From Orientallactaga sibirica (Eukaryota; Chordata; Mammalia; Rodentia; Dipodidae): a stretch of DNA of 64,000 nucleotides. Location: contig JAEOAD010000699.1 in the NCBI GenBank assembly GCA_036365145.1, positions 9,211,001-9,275,000 of the forward strand, given 5' to 3'. The position numbers and the translations under genes are program-made. The notes below the pieces were generated by a model, which saw nothing but the letters and a program-made list of their open reading frames with translations, was not told where the DNA came from and did not search any database. Below, in pieces: positions 26,179 through 36,665 of this stretch (the first letter of the stretch is position 1; each line of letters opens with the position of its first letter).

Positions 26179-26260
26179 TTAAAAAAAGAAAAGAAATATT
26201 GGCATTTCTGTGAATCCAAAATGAACCCATTTTAAATCTTCAGATCCTCAGAACCTTTTT

Positions 26261-26289
26261 ATTATTATTACTATTATTATTATTATTTT
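26261..26289. repeat. (ATT)n microsatellite
   Basis: Short ATT array with one interruption. Confidence 0.9.
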
Positions 26290-26359
26290 TCTAAGGTCTT
26301 TTCCTAGGTCACAAATGGACAGGTTACATCACACAAAATTCTTATCTGATGGTGATTTC

Positions 26360-27060
26360 TGTTCTATACAACCAACATCCAGGCACCGTGTGCCTACTGA
26401 AGCAATAGGGACATGTCTATTATGGGGGTAACCTGATACTCTGATTGGATTTGAGGCCTGCTTTGTGGGAAAGAATTCATGCCTGCTACTGTAAACTAAT
26501 CAAACGTCTATGACAGGCTGGAGAGATGGCTTAGCGGTTAAGGCACCTGCCTCCTAAGCCTAAGAATGCTGGTTCCAATCTCCAGGTCCCACGTTTAGCC
26601 AGATGCAAAGTGACACAAGGGTGCAATGCCACACTTGACCACAAGGGGGCACACACATCTGGATTTCATTCACAGCAGCTGAGAGGCTGCTGGCACGCCC
26701 ATCTCTATCTGTCTTCCTCTCCCTCTCTCTCCAAAAAAAAAATGTCTATGGCATGGAAGTTCAGAGCCCCCAGAGTGGGAGACACTACTATGTTTAAATA
26801 GATACATGGGCCCCAACGAATTGCCCACTAAATATTTATGCTTATGCCCGTAGATCAATGCTGCTCTCACCTTTGGTTAGAGAAACTTCTTTGTGCAGAT
26901 AGTGGTGACTGCCGGAGAGATTCAAACTCACTGAAGTGCTGAGAATCAGCTCTAAGTGAGACATTTAATATCATACTCTCCAACTCTATAAGAACTTTGT
27001 GGAAGAGGAGATAGAAAAACAGTCAGAGGCAGAGGATGGGAAAGAGTGCCTTGTAAAGCT
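26360..27060 (+). mobile_element. L1 3' UTR fragment, split by a SINE
   Basis: The blocks before 26,505 and after 26,753 resemble the 3' regions of the L1 copies at 31,430 and 41,515; for example the segment around ggttagagaaacttcttt at 26,877 matches ggttagagaagcttctctt near 41,905. A Dip-like SINE occupies 26,516-26,742. Element ends are approximate. Confidence 0.6.
26516..26742 (+). mobile_element. Dip-like SINE nested in L1
   Basis: Complete forward copy with an A box (tggcttagcggttaaggc), a cacgtttagccagatgc middle, ccacaagggggcac, a CT tract and an A tail. The 11-bp duplications are cgtctatgaca at 26,505-26,515 and tgtctatggca at 26,743-26,753, with two differences. Confidence 0.93.
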
Positions 27061-27092
27061 GTATTCCAGATAAGACACAGCTATTGCACTTA

Positions 27093-27225
27093 GATCTTGC
27101 TGGCAGAAAACACCCAAACAAAAGCAGCATGTAGAAGGCAAGGGTTTATTTTGGCTTACAGACTTAGGGGAAAACCCCACGATGGCAGGGAAGAATGTGA
27201 CAGAAGAGGCTGGACATCACATCCA
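27093..27225 (-). repeat. Unnamed interspersed repeat fragment
   Basis: The segment gggtttattttggcttacag followed by ggcagggaagaatgtgacag resembles the 38,000-38,300 block (tttttattttggctcatac). Probably an old LTR-derived or L1-derived rodent repeat; not assigned to a family, and the strand is a guess. Confidence 0.4.
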
Positions 27226-27329
27226 ATTTAATTGGACTAATCCTAATTAAATTGAAATTTTCAATTTATTGTTTAAAAGCATTCAAAAGGGCTAGATAAA
27301 GTGGTGCACACTTATAGCAACATACATAA

Positions 27330-27665
27330 GTTGTCACTGTGGAAATAAATATGGAGGTTCTAAAAAAAAAAAAAAAAAAACACTACCATATGATCTTGCT
27401 ATACTATGGTTGAGTATATACCCAAAGGAATCCAAGGCAGCATCCAGCAGAGATAAGCACACTCCTGTGCTTTTGTGACACTATTCATGGTAATCAATAA
27501 CCAAGTCATAGAGTCAGCATAGGTGTTTATCTACGGATGAGTGAATAAAGATAATATGGTTCATTATTCAGCTACAAAGAAGAGCCAAAACATGAAATTT
27601 GCAGGAATATGGATAGCAATGGAGATCATCTTGTTAAGTAAAATAAGCCTAACTAAAGGAAAAAG
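27330..27665 (+). mobile_element. Ancient L1 3' end
   Basis: Phrases typical of an old L1 3' UTR occur in order: atatggaggttc, tatgatcttgctatactatg, acccaaaggaatcc, a tattcagctacaaagaag block, aatatggatagcaatgga, and ttaagtaaaataagcc. An A run interrupts it at 27,363-27,380. It is noncoding. Confidence 0.82.
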
Positions 27666-27667
27666 GA

Positions 27668-27792
27668 ACTGTTTCCTGTAGTCCTGTAGGATTGCCATGA
27701 GTTCGAGGCAACCCTGAGAGTACATAGTGAATTCCAGGTCAGCTTGAGGTAGAGTGAGACCCTACCACTGACCCACCTCCCAAAGAAAAACC
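27668..27792 (+). mobile_element. B1-like SINE, 5' damaged
   Basis: It retains gattgccatgagttcgaggc, tacatagtgaattccaggtc and gagtgagaccctacc. The head is replaced or diverged. The tail runs into the microsatellite at 27,793. Confidence 0.88.
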
Positions 27793-27795
27793 CGA

Positions 27796-27855
<60 letters not shown>

Positions 27856-27885
27856 AGAAAAAAAGAAGAAAGAAAGAACGAACAA

Positions 27886-27929
<44 letters not shown>

Positions 27930-28020
27930 GGAAAGAAGGAAGGAAGGAAGGAAGGAAGGAAGGAAGGAAGGAAGGAAGGAAGGAAGGAAGGAAGGGAGGG
28001 AGGAAGGAAGGGAGAAAGAA
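27793..28020. repeat. (GAAA)n then (GGAA)n microsatellite on a B1 tail
   Basis: About 230 plus-strand bases, almost all purines: GAAA units, an interruption with GAAC, more GAAA, then more than 12 GGAA units and a GGGA end. It directly follows the B1 tail. Confidence 0.97.
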
Positions 28021-28349
28021 ATCTGAGTCATGCTCCATTCTTCCTGTCTTTGCCTCATATCTGGGGCAGTCTTTCCAGTTTCAGTCTTCAGTATTTACTA
28101 TCGTGGGCCCCTGGTTCCATTGTCTGCACCCTTCTTATTTCTTCAAGTTCATCACAAATCTCTCCTGTCAGTGCCTAGGCACACAGCTGTTTAAAGGGTC
28201 CAACAAGATATTACGCTTTTGCAATTTTCCACAAAAGTAGCCCCTTCATACCTTTTAGAGACCAGAATATTCAGAATTCTCTCCTCATGATGAACTTCTC
28301 TGATGATTCAGTAAGCATGACTTCATATCTTGTGCATATTGTAATCTGT

Positions 28350-28690
28350 TGTGGTAGTTTAAAAAGATGGCCCACAATATATTCCATGTTTTATTAATTT
28401 ACATCTGCAGCCACCTGGCAGGATGCAATGTCACTGGGTGGATCTTAAGGTGTGGTGGTGGGTTTAGGATTTCAATCTAAAGATATGCAAAGTGTTCCTA
28501 GCTAGAGTTCCTGAGATGGTGCTGTGCTGTGTGGCTTTTTGGCTTGTGGCTTCTTTTTTCAGTGTTTGGTCCTGTGAAGGCAGGCCAGCTTCTTCTGCCA
28601 TTATGGAACTTCCCCTGGATCTGTAAGCTTCAATAAATGTCCCTTGCTCCATACCCGTGCCTGAAGCTGTCTGTTATACCTGCGTACTTT
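28350..28690 (+). repeat. Dispersed repeat R, copy 1
   Basis: A roughly 330-bp repeat beginning gtggtagtttaaaaagatgg and ending in aataaa plus ctgaagctgtctgttatacc. Related copies are at 40,795-41,190 and 49,459-49,765; 28,589-28,636 and 41,070-41,106 are nearly identical. The TG-type start and the internal AATAAA suggest an LTR-derived unit, but the family is not identified. Confidence 0.7.
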
Positions 28691-29305
28691 TCTTTTGAGG
28701 AATTTTAACAATTCACACTTAGTTTTGTCACATGTTATAATTATTCTTTGTATGGAATCAAGATTGAGAAATGAAGACACCATGTCTATTTTGTTTAGTA
28801 TGTTATGTACAATACACAGCACAATTTTGGCACGTATCATGCACACAATTCACACAGTTGAATGAGCTGGATGAAGAAGTGGATCTAAAGTGAGAACCAA
28901 TATCTTACCCAATTATAAGTTTAAAATACAGAATTAGAATTCAGGTCTTCAGACCTGGGTTCATTACCTTCTCCTTCACACCATGCAAGCTTCCCCACAG
29001 TTAACACAAATAAGGAGTTCACAGGGAACCCAATTGCCTTGACCTTCTGTACAGGTATTGGAAGATTAAATCAGCCAGGAATGCTGCTTGGAAAGGATTT
29101 CTTTTGTCCAAAAAAGTTCACAACTACTAAATCAATATTTATCATTAGCCATCAGTTACCAGATGGTGTCCTGAAAATATTTTAAAATTCCCTCATTGTC
29201 ATTGGGAGTTTCTAAGAGTATATGACCAGTCAATTGCACATATGTCACCATATCCACATATGCTCTGGGTTCAAGGAAGAGAAACCATGGCAGAATTCAC
29301 TGACG
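28691..29305. other. Single-copy noncoding DNA
   Basis: No gene or repeat was recognised. Confidence 0.4.
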
Positions 29306-29680
29306 CCATGTCACCTATCTCCACCCTTTTACCCCTCACTCATCACCCAATGCCTTACTCACTTCCTAAACCCCCACTTATTGCCTCAGCACTCACTCAT
29401 TTCCATCTCACCACTCACTCACAACATCATCCCTCACTCAACACCCTTTACCCTTTATCACCAGCTTACCCCTCAATCACCTCCTCTCTCCACTCACTCA
29501 TTCTTCCAGTCCTCACTCTCTACCACCTAACCCTCAGTCACCACTTCCTCACACTTTACTTACTACTCTTCACCTCTCAGTCACTACCACCTCGCTCTTC
29601 ACTTGCCACTCTTCACACCTCACTCACAACTACCTCTCTCTTCACTTACCCCCTCCCTCCCACTCAGCTCTCCCTCATCA
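29306..29680. repeat. Degenerate CACTCA-rich minisatellite-like tract
   Basis: About 370 bases dominated by C, T and A on the plus strand with recurring cactcactca, ctcactcac and tcaccac blocks at irregular spacing. It keeps a long open frame (29,242-29,757) only because the composition avoids stops. No protein family is recognised. Confidence 0.8.
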
Positions 29681-29756
29681 ACAGGAATTGCATGCAAAGG
29701 CACAGGATGAAATGTACTCAACCTTCAAATAAACTTGAAGATCTCAGTAAGGCTTG

Positions 29757-29760
29757 AGAC

Positions 29761-29830
<70 letters not shown>

Positions 29831-30020
29831 AGATATATAGATACATAGACATATATACACACACACATAGGTGTGTGCTGTGTGTGTAATGTAAACATTT
29901 CTTATATACACATATATACATTCCAATATACAAAATATTTTTATAAATGCACACATGTATTGGTATTCATACATATATGGGTTTATATACATAAATATAT
30001 ATACCAAATATATACATGTG
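29757..30020. repeat. (GATA)n array with adjoining TATACA-rich simple repeat
   Basis: At least 13 ATAG units from 29,761 to about 29,832, then TATACACA, ATACAT and ATATATA sequence to about 30,020. Confidence 0.95.
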
Positions 30021-30324
30021 TTTATCTACATTCACATACTTACACAAGTTTTTGCATGCACATCAAAGATACATTCAAATTTGCATAGGCGTGTTGGTAC
30101 TTAATACAAACACAGGTTAATTCAGCTTTATATTTGACATTTTTCCAAGATGTTTATAAATACCTTTTCTTGAGAAAAACTTAAAGATACAATCAATATT
30201 TCCTGTCATGTCTTCTATACGTTGCACTACATTGTGAAGCTATGAATATTTTTCTGTGTACCACTCTATTACTTATTGCCTGGTTTAAACATATATTTGC
30301 TTAGAAACTTGTAATTGCAATACT
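30021..30324. other. Single-copy AT-rich DNA
   Basis: No gene or repeat was recognised between the GATA/TATA tract and the solo LTR. Confidence 0.4.
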
Positions 30325-30329
30325 ATCTT

Positions 30330-30772
30330 TGCCGGGGTTTTTTTCCCTCCACCACCAGCAGGTAGAGCGGAAGAGAGAGAGAGCCGGGCCAGCCGCTTCT
30401 CTCGAGGCTGAGTGAGAAGGCGGGTGTCGGCGACTCAAACCCCTCCCCCCCTAAAACACCGGGGAGAAAAGCCACATTGAGCCATGGAGACCGTCTAAGG
30501 TGGGAAAATCTCTCCCTTTATTGTCATGGGAAGGTATTCATATATTTTGAGGAAGGGGGCGGAAAGGGGATGAGAGAAAGGTATAAGGGCCAATAGTATT
30601 TCACCACGTCAGCAGCAGCTGGGTGGAGGCAGTTTCAGCTTAGGTGCTGAGTCACTTCAAGGACAGGTCACCAAACTCTACTCAGGCTCTGGAAGCTCGA
30701 CTAGGCCTCACCGGGAGTAGGCCAAGACTGGCTGGGCTAACCACTCGGCTTCACACCGGGCAGGGCCCAACA
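30330..30772 (-). mobile_element. Solo LTR of an endogenous retrovirus
   Basis: On the minus strand the 443-bp element begins TGTTGGGCCCTGCCCGG and ends CCCCGGCA, the TG...CA ends of an LTR. An AATAAA lies at about 30,517-30,522 (minus), downstream of an AT-rich TATA-like segment. Identical 5-bp duplications, atctt at 30,325-30,329 and 30,773-30,777, flank it. It is clearly more GC- and CpG-rich than its surroundings. The TGTTGGG start is like rodent ERVK/IAP-type LTRs, although those usually give 6-bp duplications, so the class is open. No internal region is present. Confidence 0.88.
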
Positions 30773-30777
30773 ATCTT

Positions 30778-31412
30778 CACACATTAATGATTATTTTTAG
30801 CATTGGGACTGTCTTTGGATTTAATGGGAAAACAAATGCTAAAGAAATTTTTAAAAAGACAGGATTTTTCATGCAAAGCAAGAACTGTCCTTCATGTTCT
30901 GTGATTTATGTCACATTAACTCCTGGGAGCACAAGAATATGAACAGATTAAGATCTTTGCTATGTGAACCTACTTTATCCCATGAGGTTGTGCCCCCCCC
31001 CCGTGATGATCCACATGATAATTAGTATCTACGACAGTGCTCTCCTCTGCTTACTTCATGAAGCCAGTTGGTAGTGTTGTTCTAGCATTATCATTCCAGT
31101 TTAAACAGGATAATCCAAAACCAATCTGATTCAGTAACTTAGAAAGGTATTTTATAAGTACATTGAATATAACTATAGCTAAATTGCACATGTGGATCAA
31201 TTTATGTATAAAATCTAGGTAAAAGTATTTTAAAAATTATAACATTTAACCTATGATTATATCAATTGCATAACATTTTCCAAAGTTCAATAGCCTCTGA
31301 AAAACTCAGGATTGGACTTCAGGTCTCTAAGAAAAGTTTTATTACCTTCCAACAACAGTACAAAACTCCCTATAGATTACCAAATAAGGTTCATAGACAA
31401 GCCACTGGGCTT
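30778..31412. other. Single-copy noncoding DNA
   Basis: No gene was recognised. A short C run occurs near 30,993. Confidence 0.4.
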
Positions 31413-31429
31413 AAAACTGGCATAGTGTT

Positions 31430-32624
31430 AGAGAGAACACCTGAATCACAGGAGCCTCGAGAGGGTATGATGAAGACTTACCTCAATCTTCTCCTGTTTC
31501 TCTCTCTATCATGCCTTCTTCTTTCTCTTCTCTCTTTCTCTTTCGTATTACCTATAGTTTTTCTTCCTTCTTTTCCCTTGGCACTGACCTATAACTCCCA
31601 GTACTAATATGTGGATAACATCCACCATGAGCTGTTGATCAGTGAGACCTACAGGGTTTCCCAAAAGAAGACAGATTTCTGTCAGAGTACTTGATGACAC
31701 ACCAAAAGTTAATGGTAAGACCCTACTGCTGAAGACACCATATGCTATTCAGACAGAACATGGAGAGACCTAGCTAGAATTGGGAAGGGAGTCAGTCACC
31801 CAGACAGTTAGCTTGTCTAGTGCCAGAAGGTGCTACATAAGTGATTGGGAGAAAATGAACAACATCTGTCTAAGCAACTCGTTGTCTAAGCTACTCAGCA
31901 ACAAACAACCTGACGTGATGCTCACATAAGGGCAACAGTGGCAGACAGCCATTGTGGGTTACCAACTGCTCTTGATCTGGTTAATGGATCCACTCTGTGG
32001 AATGGAACCCATATCTGGAACCAGGAAACAAGTCAGAACCATATCCAAACATGAGCCCGCTCTCCACTATCAAGTTTCCACCCAATAGTGGAATACAAGA
32101 GGGTCTACACCTATTAAATTGTCTCTAAAATAATAATGGTTATCCATGTATCTTGCACTGACCTCACTCTCCATTGGAGAATCTGCTTCTCTCTTTCAGA
32201 TGGATGCAGAACCTGAAGAAAGAATCAGCCCATTGCACCTCACCAGGGCACCAGCTGAAGCCATAGAGTTATAGGGGAAATGAGCAAGAGTCCTGCTTTA
32301 TTGGTATACCAGCATAAGGGTGAAGGAGATAGACACAAAGAACACTCAGCTCAGATATCCAGAGACACAGAGACTCATAAAACCTCATCACTGAAATAGA
32401 CCTAAAATGAACCCAGCATGGCTCAGGAAAATTCATGGAAGAGGGGGCGGAAAGATTGTCAGAGCATGAGTTGAGTCATTATGCACAGAGTCATTGCCTC
32501 TCCCGCATAACTGAAGGCTACCCCCATAAGGCCAGACCCACATTACCCATGGGGGGAGGACAGGGAGAAGGCTAACAATATACATCATGGGTGTATATAC
32601 ACTATATACATAACTAATAAAAAA
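31430..32624 (+). mobile_element. 5'-truncated L1 (3' UTR portion)
   Basis: The insertion ends in an A tail at about 32,619-32,628. Flanking duplications aaaactggcatagtgtt (31,413-31,429) and aaaactggcacagtgtt (32,625-32,641) differ at one base. The body includes the gagggggcgga block also found in the L1 at 41,515. No ORF2 sequence was recognised; it is 3' UTR-type sequence. Confidence 0.85.
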
Positions 32625-32664
32625 AAAACTGGCACAGTGTTGAGGGCAGGGTCATGAAACATAA

Positions 32665-32752
32665 AAGCTACAGTGTAGGGCCTTGAACTGAAATCTTCTT
32701 GCCTTGGCCTCCTAAGTAGCTGAGCTTACAGTCTGGAACCACCAGGTCTGAT
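32665..32752 (-). mobile_element. Very old B1-like fragment
   Basis: Plus strand shows ccttgaactgaaatcttctt and gccttggcctcctaagtagc, the complement of a diverged 7SL-derived SINE. Confidence 0.4.
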
Positions 32753-32880
32753 TTTACTCTGAACTATTTTCCTTTCATTCTTCTTTCCCCTGTTAACAAG
32801 ATCAAATGGTTCTTTGCTCAGTGTACATGTGTTTCATACTAGGAAAGATATCAACTATTTCCTCACCCAACTTGATTTTT

Positions 32881-32901
32881 TTTTTTTTTGGAGAGACACA
32901 C

Positions 32902-32954
<53 letters not shown>

Positions 32955-33160
32955 AAAGGAAGAGAGATAGAGATGGGCGCTCCAGCAGCCTCTCAGCTGC
33001 TGCGAAGGAAATCCAGATGTGTGCGCCCCCTTGTGGTCAAGTGTGGCATTGCGCCCTTGCGTCACTTTTGCATCTGGCTAAACATGGGACCTGGAGATTG
33101 GAACCAGTGTTCTTAGGCTTAGGAGGCAGGCACCTTAACCACTAAGCCATCTCTCCAGCC
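32881..33160 (-). mobile_element. Dip-like SINE, long-middle subtype
   Basis: Inverted copy with a T tract, an expanded GA tract (about 32,893-32,952), and the complement of the ccacaagggggcgcac-type segment at about 33,023. The head complement ends ccatctctccagcc. Perfect 15-bp duplications, cccaacttgattttt at 32,866-32,880 and 33,161-33,175, flank it. Confidence 0.95.
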
Positions 33161-33175
33161 CCCAACTTGATTTTT

Positions 33176-34184
33176 AACACATCTAAAATACTGTCTTCCT
33201 AAGTTCTTCTTGGAATTTCCCCATTTGATACATTTGATCATCATTAAGGAAAAGTCACCACATGTCTAATTCCTTCATACAATCAATACAAATTTTGTTT
33301 GCTGTTTTATCTGTTTCTGTGAGCCTCCCATTTCCAGTGGGGTTCTACCAAAAGAAAAATCTGATTTGGATTTTGCTCATTATTATTTTTTCTGATAAAT
33401 CTTATGACTATTGCTTTTTCCAACAATTCTATCCCCACCTACAGGCTCAGGTCAAGCTATTGATTGTATTCGTGGTTGCCTCTCACATGCCAGTTCATTA
33501 TAAGCTGAATTTGGTTACTTGCAGAAAAAAAATCAAATTAGAGGTGAGTTTGATCAACTGTCACCAGCTGAGTAAAACTGTTAAATGTGTTAGCCAGGGA
33601 AGCAGAGCTCTGTCACTGTCAACCTAGAGAAAGTGATTCTTTTAAACATAACTATCCCATAATGCTTACTTATACTATTCAGTTGATCTGCCATCCAAAC
33701 ATGCTTTCTCTCCTTTCCGTTCCCTCCCTCTTTCTGTATCACTCTCAAACACACACACACGCATGCACACACACACACAAATGCACACACACACACCATA
33801 CCTGTACATGTGGATGACAGATAATTAGCAAATACTGATATCTTGTTTTCTATATTACTTTATAAATGGATTTTACCCTTCAAAGTCATTGCCCATTTTA
33901 CATATTTGTGAGGGAAAATTACCACTGAACTCCAAAAACCCTATTTCAAGAGCACACCAGTTAGTATTTCTTAAGAACGCCCACCATGAAAAACTCAGTT
34001 GAACACCATCAGGTGTCACTGTAGTTTCTCAGCCATCTTCCAATGCATGAAGTATCTGCCATAGACCTGCCCAAGCCCACTGAGCAAGTTCAGTGTATAG
34101 AGACATCACAGTTTTCACCAAAGTCCAAGCCGTTTCTCACTGTCCTGATTATTCACTCCTTTTAGAAGTGTTACTGAAGAGCTG
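33176..34184. other. Single-copy noncoding DNA, intergenic or 3' UTR-proximal
   Basis: No mobile element was recognised. It contains a CA-rich array at about 33,750-33,800. Confidence 0.45.
33750..33800. repeat. (CA)n microsatellite, interrupted
   Basis: CA repeats with GCATG and AATG interruptions. Confidence 0.93.
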
Positions 34185-34248
34185 TTTATTAAATCAAAAC
34201 CTTCAGATGCAAAATCAACATTCTTAAAAAAGATTTTAACATTTTATT
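34185..34248 (-). terminator. Candidate distal poly(A) signals
   Basis: Two AATAAA hexamers on the minus strand, at 34,248-34,243 and 34,190-34,185, lie 2.2 kb after the Tmem182 stop. No clear GU-rich downstream element was seen, so these are candidates only. A third AATAAA at 35,883-35,878 would give a shorter UTR. Confidence 0.3.
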
Positions 34249-36412
34249 TGAATGTTTCAGAATATGAATAAAATCAAGGTACTCAATAGAGAAATAAACA
34301 TAGACAGACATGTGGAAATAGTGTCCCAAATCAAATATAAGGTTGTTACATTCTACTGTTTGTCACTAATATTTTCTGGCAATATAGCAAGCACAACTCA
34401 CCTTCATTCTGTCCACTTGGAAAGTCGATGAAGACACAATAGAGATTAGCATGATTGCTACATTACAACTCTACAAAGACTTCTGAAGTGTGGATCTGTG
34501 TAAATGGTCGCATACATCAGCTAATACGCCACTTGCCCTATGATCAGTATAGAGTAGCCACATAAGTGTAGCTTATATAAATTTAGCCACATTAGAAAAT
34601 GAGGATAACCATCTGAAATTTATAAAGATTCAAACCTTTAAGAAAAGCAGCTTACATGTGAAATTTAAATGGCATACAATCCTCCTGAAAAAGGTTCCAT
34701 TCAAACATTCTACAAAAAGAAGTTTTATGTTCAGATGACATGAACTAATCAGATGCATCTCAGCATCCTCAGGAGAACTTCATGACATGCTGTAACTTAA
34801 TAATATGGTCAATGTTCAAAACAGAATCCCTAATTATTTTTTTTTTCTGATAATCAAGCCAAAAAAGCAAAGAAGTAAATGAAACAATATAAAACTCAAA
34901 CAGAAGGTGACCAATGTAAAGTCACAAAGTATATTTATATCATTGAAATTACTTGAGAACCCAGCACTATGTTTTTAAAAAATATTATTATTGTTTGGGC
35001 AGATCCTGTCCCTAAAATGCCCTCATGGTTCAGGATATCTCAGACCTCTGCACCTCTCTCCCAGTGAACCAGAGCAGGAGATAACAATATAGCATACCAC
35101 AGGCCAGGCTTGGGCAATGTCTCCACCCCACTACCAGCTAGACCTAAAGAGGCAATCCAGAATGAATCACTGGGCCTCCACCAAGGCACTAGTGCTGTGT
35201 GTGTCTCTGTTTCTCATTAACACATAACTCCTCCTTGATGGAGACTTCCAGAATGTAAACACAACCTAGGCCTTTCAGATGGGTTTGATTTCAGCCAATG
35301 GACATTCCTGCTAAATGAGCATCTGTGATATGCATAATGCCTATGCTAGTGAATAATAAAGAATTACATTTCTCTACAATTTGTGGATCTGTAAATGTTA
35401 GTGTAGCTCTTGTAAAGATGAAGAAATTGAAGTGAAAATCAGGGAATCTAATGATCAGGAGAACTGGAGGCCATAAAATCTTGGGGAAAGTTAATATGTC
35501 CTGATCTTAAAACAAGACTATTATAATCCTCATATGGATATATTTTGAAACCATACAACTAGAGAATATTAAAAACATGTTTTGTCAACAAATTTTAACA
35601 TGCTGAACATCCCAGCAATTTAATTTTTTAAATAGGAAATTTGAAATATCAAGTAGAATTGTGTGCTACACTGAGGTGCTTGCCTTTTAATATTTAAACA
35701 ATATTACATCCAACAATTAACCCACTTTCACCTCATGCAACGCTAACCTGTGTTCTTTATAATTTAGTTGTGTTTAAACACAGTTTAAGGTTTCTGTAAG
35801 CATGCACAATTAAGAGAGTAAAATTAAATAATGCAACTTCTGTTGCTGATAAAGTATAATAAGCATACATTTTAGGCTTTATTTGTTGTGGCCCAATTTA
35901 ACTTAGGAGTGCAGGTCTCCTGCTAGCAAAAGTAACTGCTATTTGTAAATAATGAGTCATTTGCTCATGGAATCAGTGAATGTATATGTGGATATGTATG
36001 GGATCTTAGATGCAGAAACAATGGAATCAGTTCTCTGAAATTTTTGTCATGTCTATTCTTAAAAAACAAAAAGAACTAGCAGTAGAAGTGAATGTCAAGA
36101 AGGAGACTTTACACCAAACCCTGATTTACCCCATGTGAAGGCATTTGCCATCATGAACTTCACACTGTGCCAAGGACAGGAGGCTCACCTAACCCACATA
36201 GAGCTCAGTCCTTGATAGCACAAAAATAAGGTATGTGATGCTGGAGAGATCCTAAGACCTTCCTATCAAAGGAAAACACAAGGAAAATGATTAATTCAAA
36301 ATAACTATTCAAAATGTACATCGACTAAATTTATGTTAACACCATTAAATGAAGGACAAAAAAATATGGTGTTTTAAAATCTCTCCAGAAAACTCTGGTC
36401 GCAAAAATTTGG
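34185..36412 (-). other. Tmem182: Probable Tmem182 3' UTR
   Basis: Sequence downstream of the stop on the minus strand carries no recognisable SINE, L1 or LTR for about 2.2 kb, which fits a transcribed 3' UTR. Minus-strand AATAAA signals occur at 35,883-35,878, 34,248-34,243 and 34,190-34,185, so the transcript could end near any of them. The end point cannot be fixed from sequence alone. No coding sequence was recognised here. Confidence 0.5.
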
Positions 36413-36633
36413 TTAATGATGTATCTGGATATGTCGTCCAACAAGCAGAAAGAGTAATCCAGCCAGCAGGGAAAAAAATATCCCAGCAGGAGCCAGAAAG
36501 AAAGACCAGCCATAGAGAACAGAAGGGGTGAACTCCCAGCAATCTTTCATTTTCATGGCTTTGTAGCTTTCCATGTCAGCCACTGCCTGGACCCAGATGA
36601 CATACAGCATCACCACCAGGGAAAACAAGACAC
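36413..36633 (-). CDS. Tmem182: Tmem182 last coding exon (partial gene)
   Basis: This exon encodes the C-terminal 73 residues of transmembrane protein 182, a four-pass membrane protein of the claudin/PMP22 type. The family is expressed in muscle and fat and is reported to bind integrin beta-1 and restrain myogenesis. The translation runs from [15 protein letters not shown] to the terminus GRHIQIHH and a TAA stop at 36,413-36,415. A hydrophobic third membrane segment lies at about residues 1-20. A polar extracellular loop with [18 protein letters not shown] follows, then a fourth membrane segment at about residues 43-66 and a short cytosolic tail. The 5' edge is a splice acceptor: a pyrimidine-rich tract ends in cag at 36,636-36,634, so the first glycine codon is split with its first base in the previous exon. 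The open frame runs on to 36,733, but that extension is intron. Earlier exons are not recognised in the window. I recognise the family from memory of its conserved C-terminus. Confidence 0.95.
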
Positions 36634-36665
36634 CTGAAGAGGAAAGGAGACCATTAGCCTTTGTG
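36634..36665 (-). promoter_or_regulatory. Splice acceptor and polypyrimidine tract of Tmem182 last exon
   Basis: On the minus strand the sequence reads ctaatggtctcc, then tttcctcttcag, then exon. The tract is pyrimidine-rich, the AG is at 36,635-36,634, and a branch-point-like ctaat lies about 20 bases upstream. This placement leaves exactly the conserved protein segment in the exon, so the site sets the exon boundary. Confidence 0.85.

Noticed and set aside
29242..29757. 171-codon frame rich in Ser, Thr, Leu and His
   Set aside because: It follows from the CACTCA-rich composition, with no recognisable protein.
29759..29832. Array-like spacing suggestive of CRISPR
   Set aside because: It is a simple GATA microsatellite in vertebrate DNA, with no spacers.
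34436..34470. Short similarity to the U6 snRNA segment agattagcatg
   Set aside because: Only about a dozen bases match, and there is no promoter or further U6 sequence.
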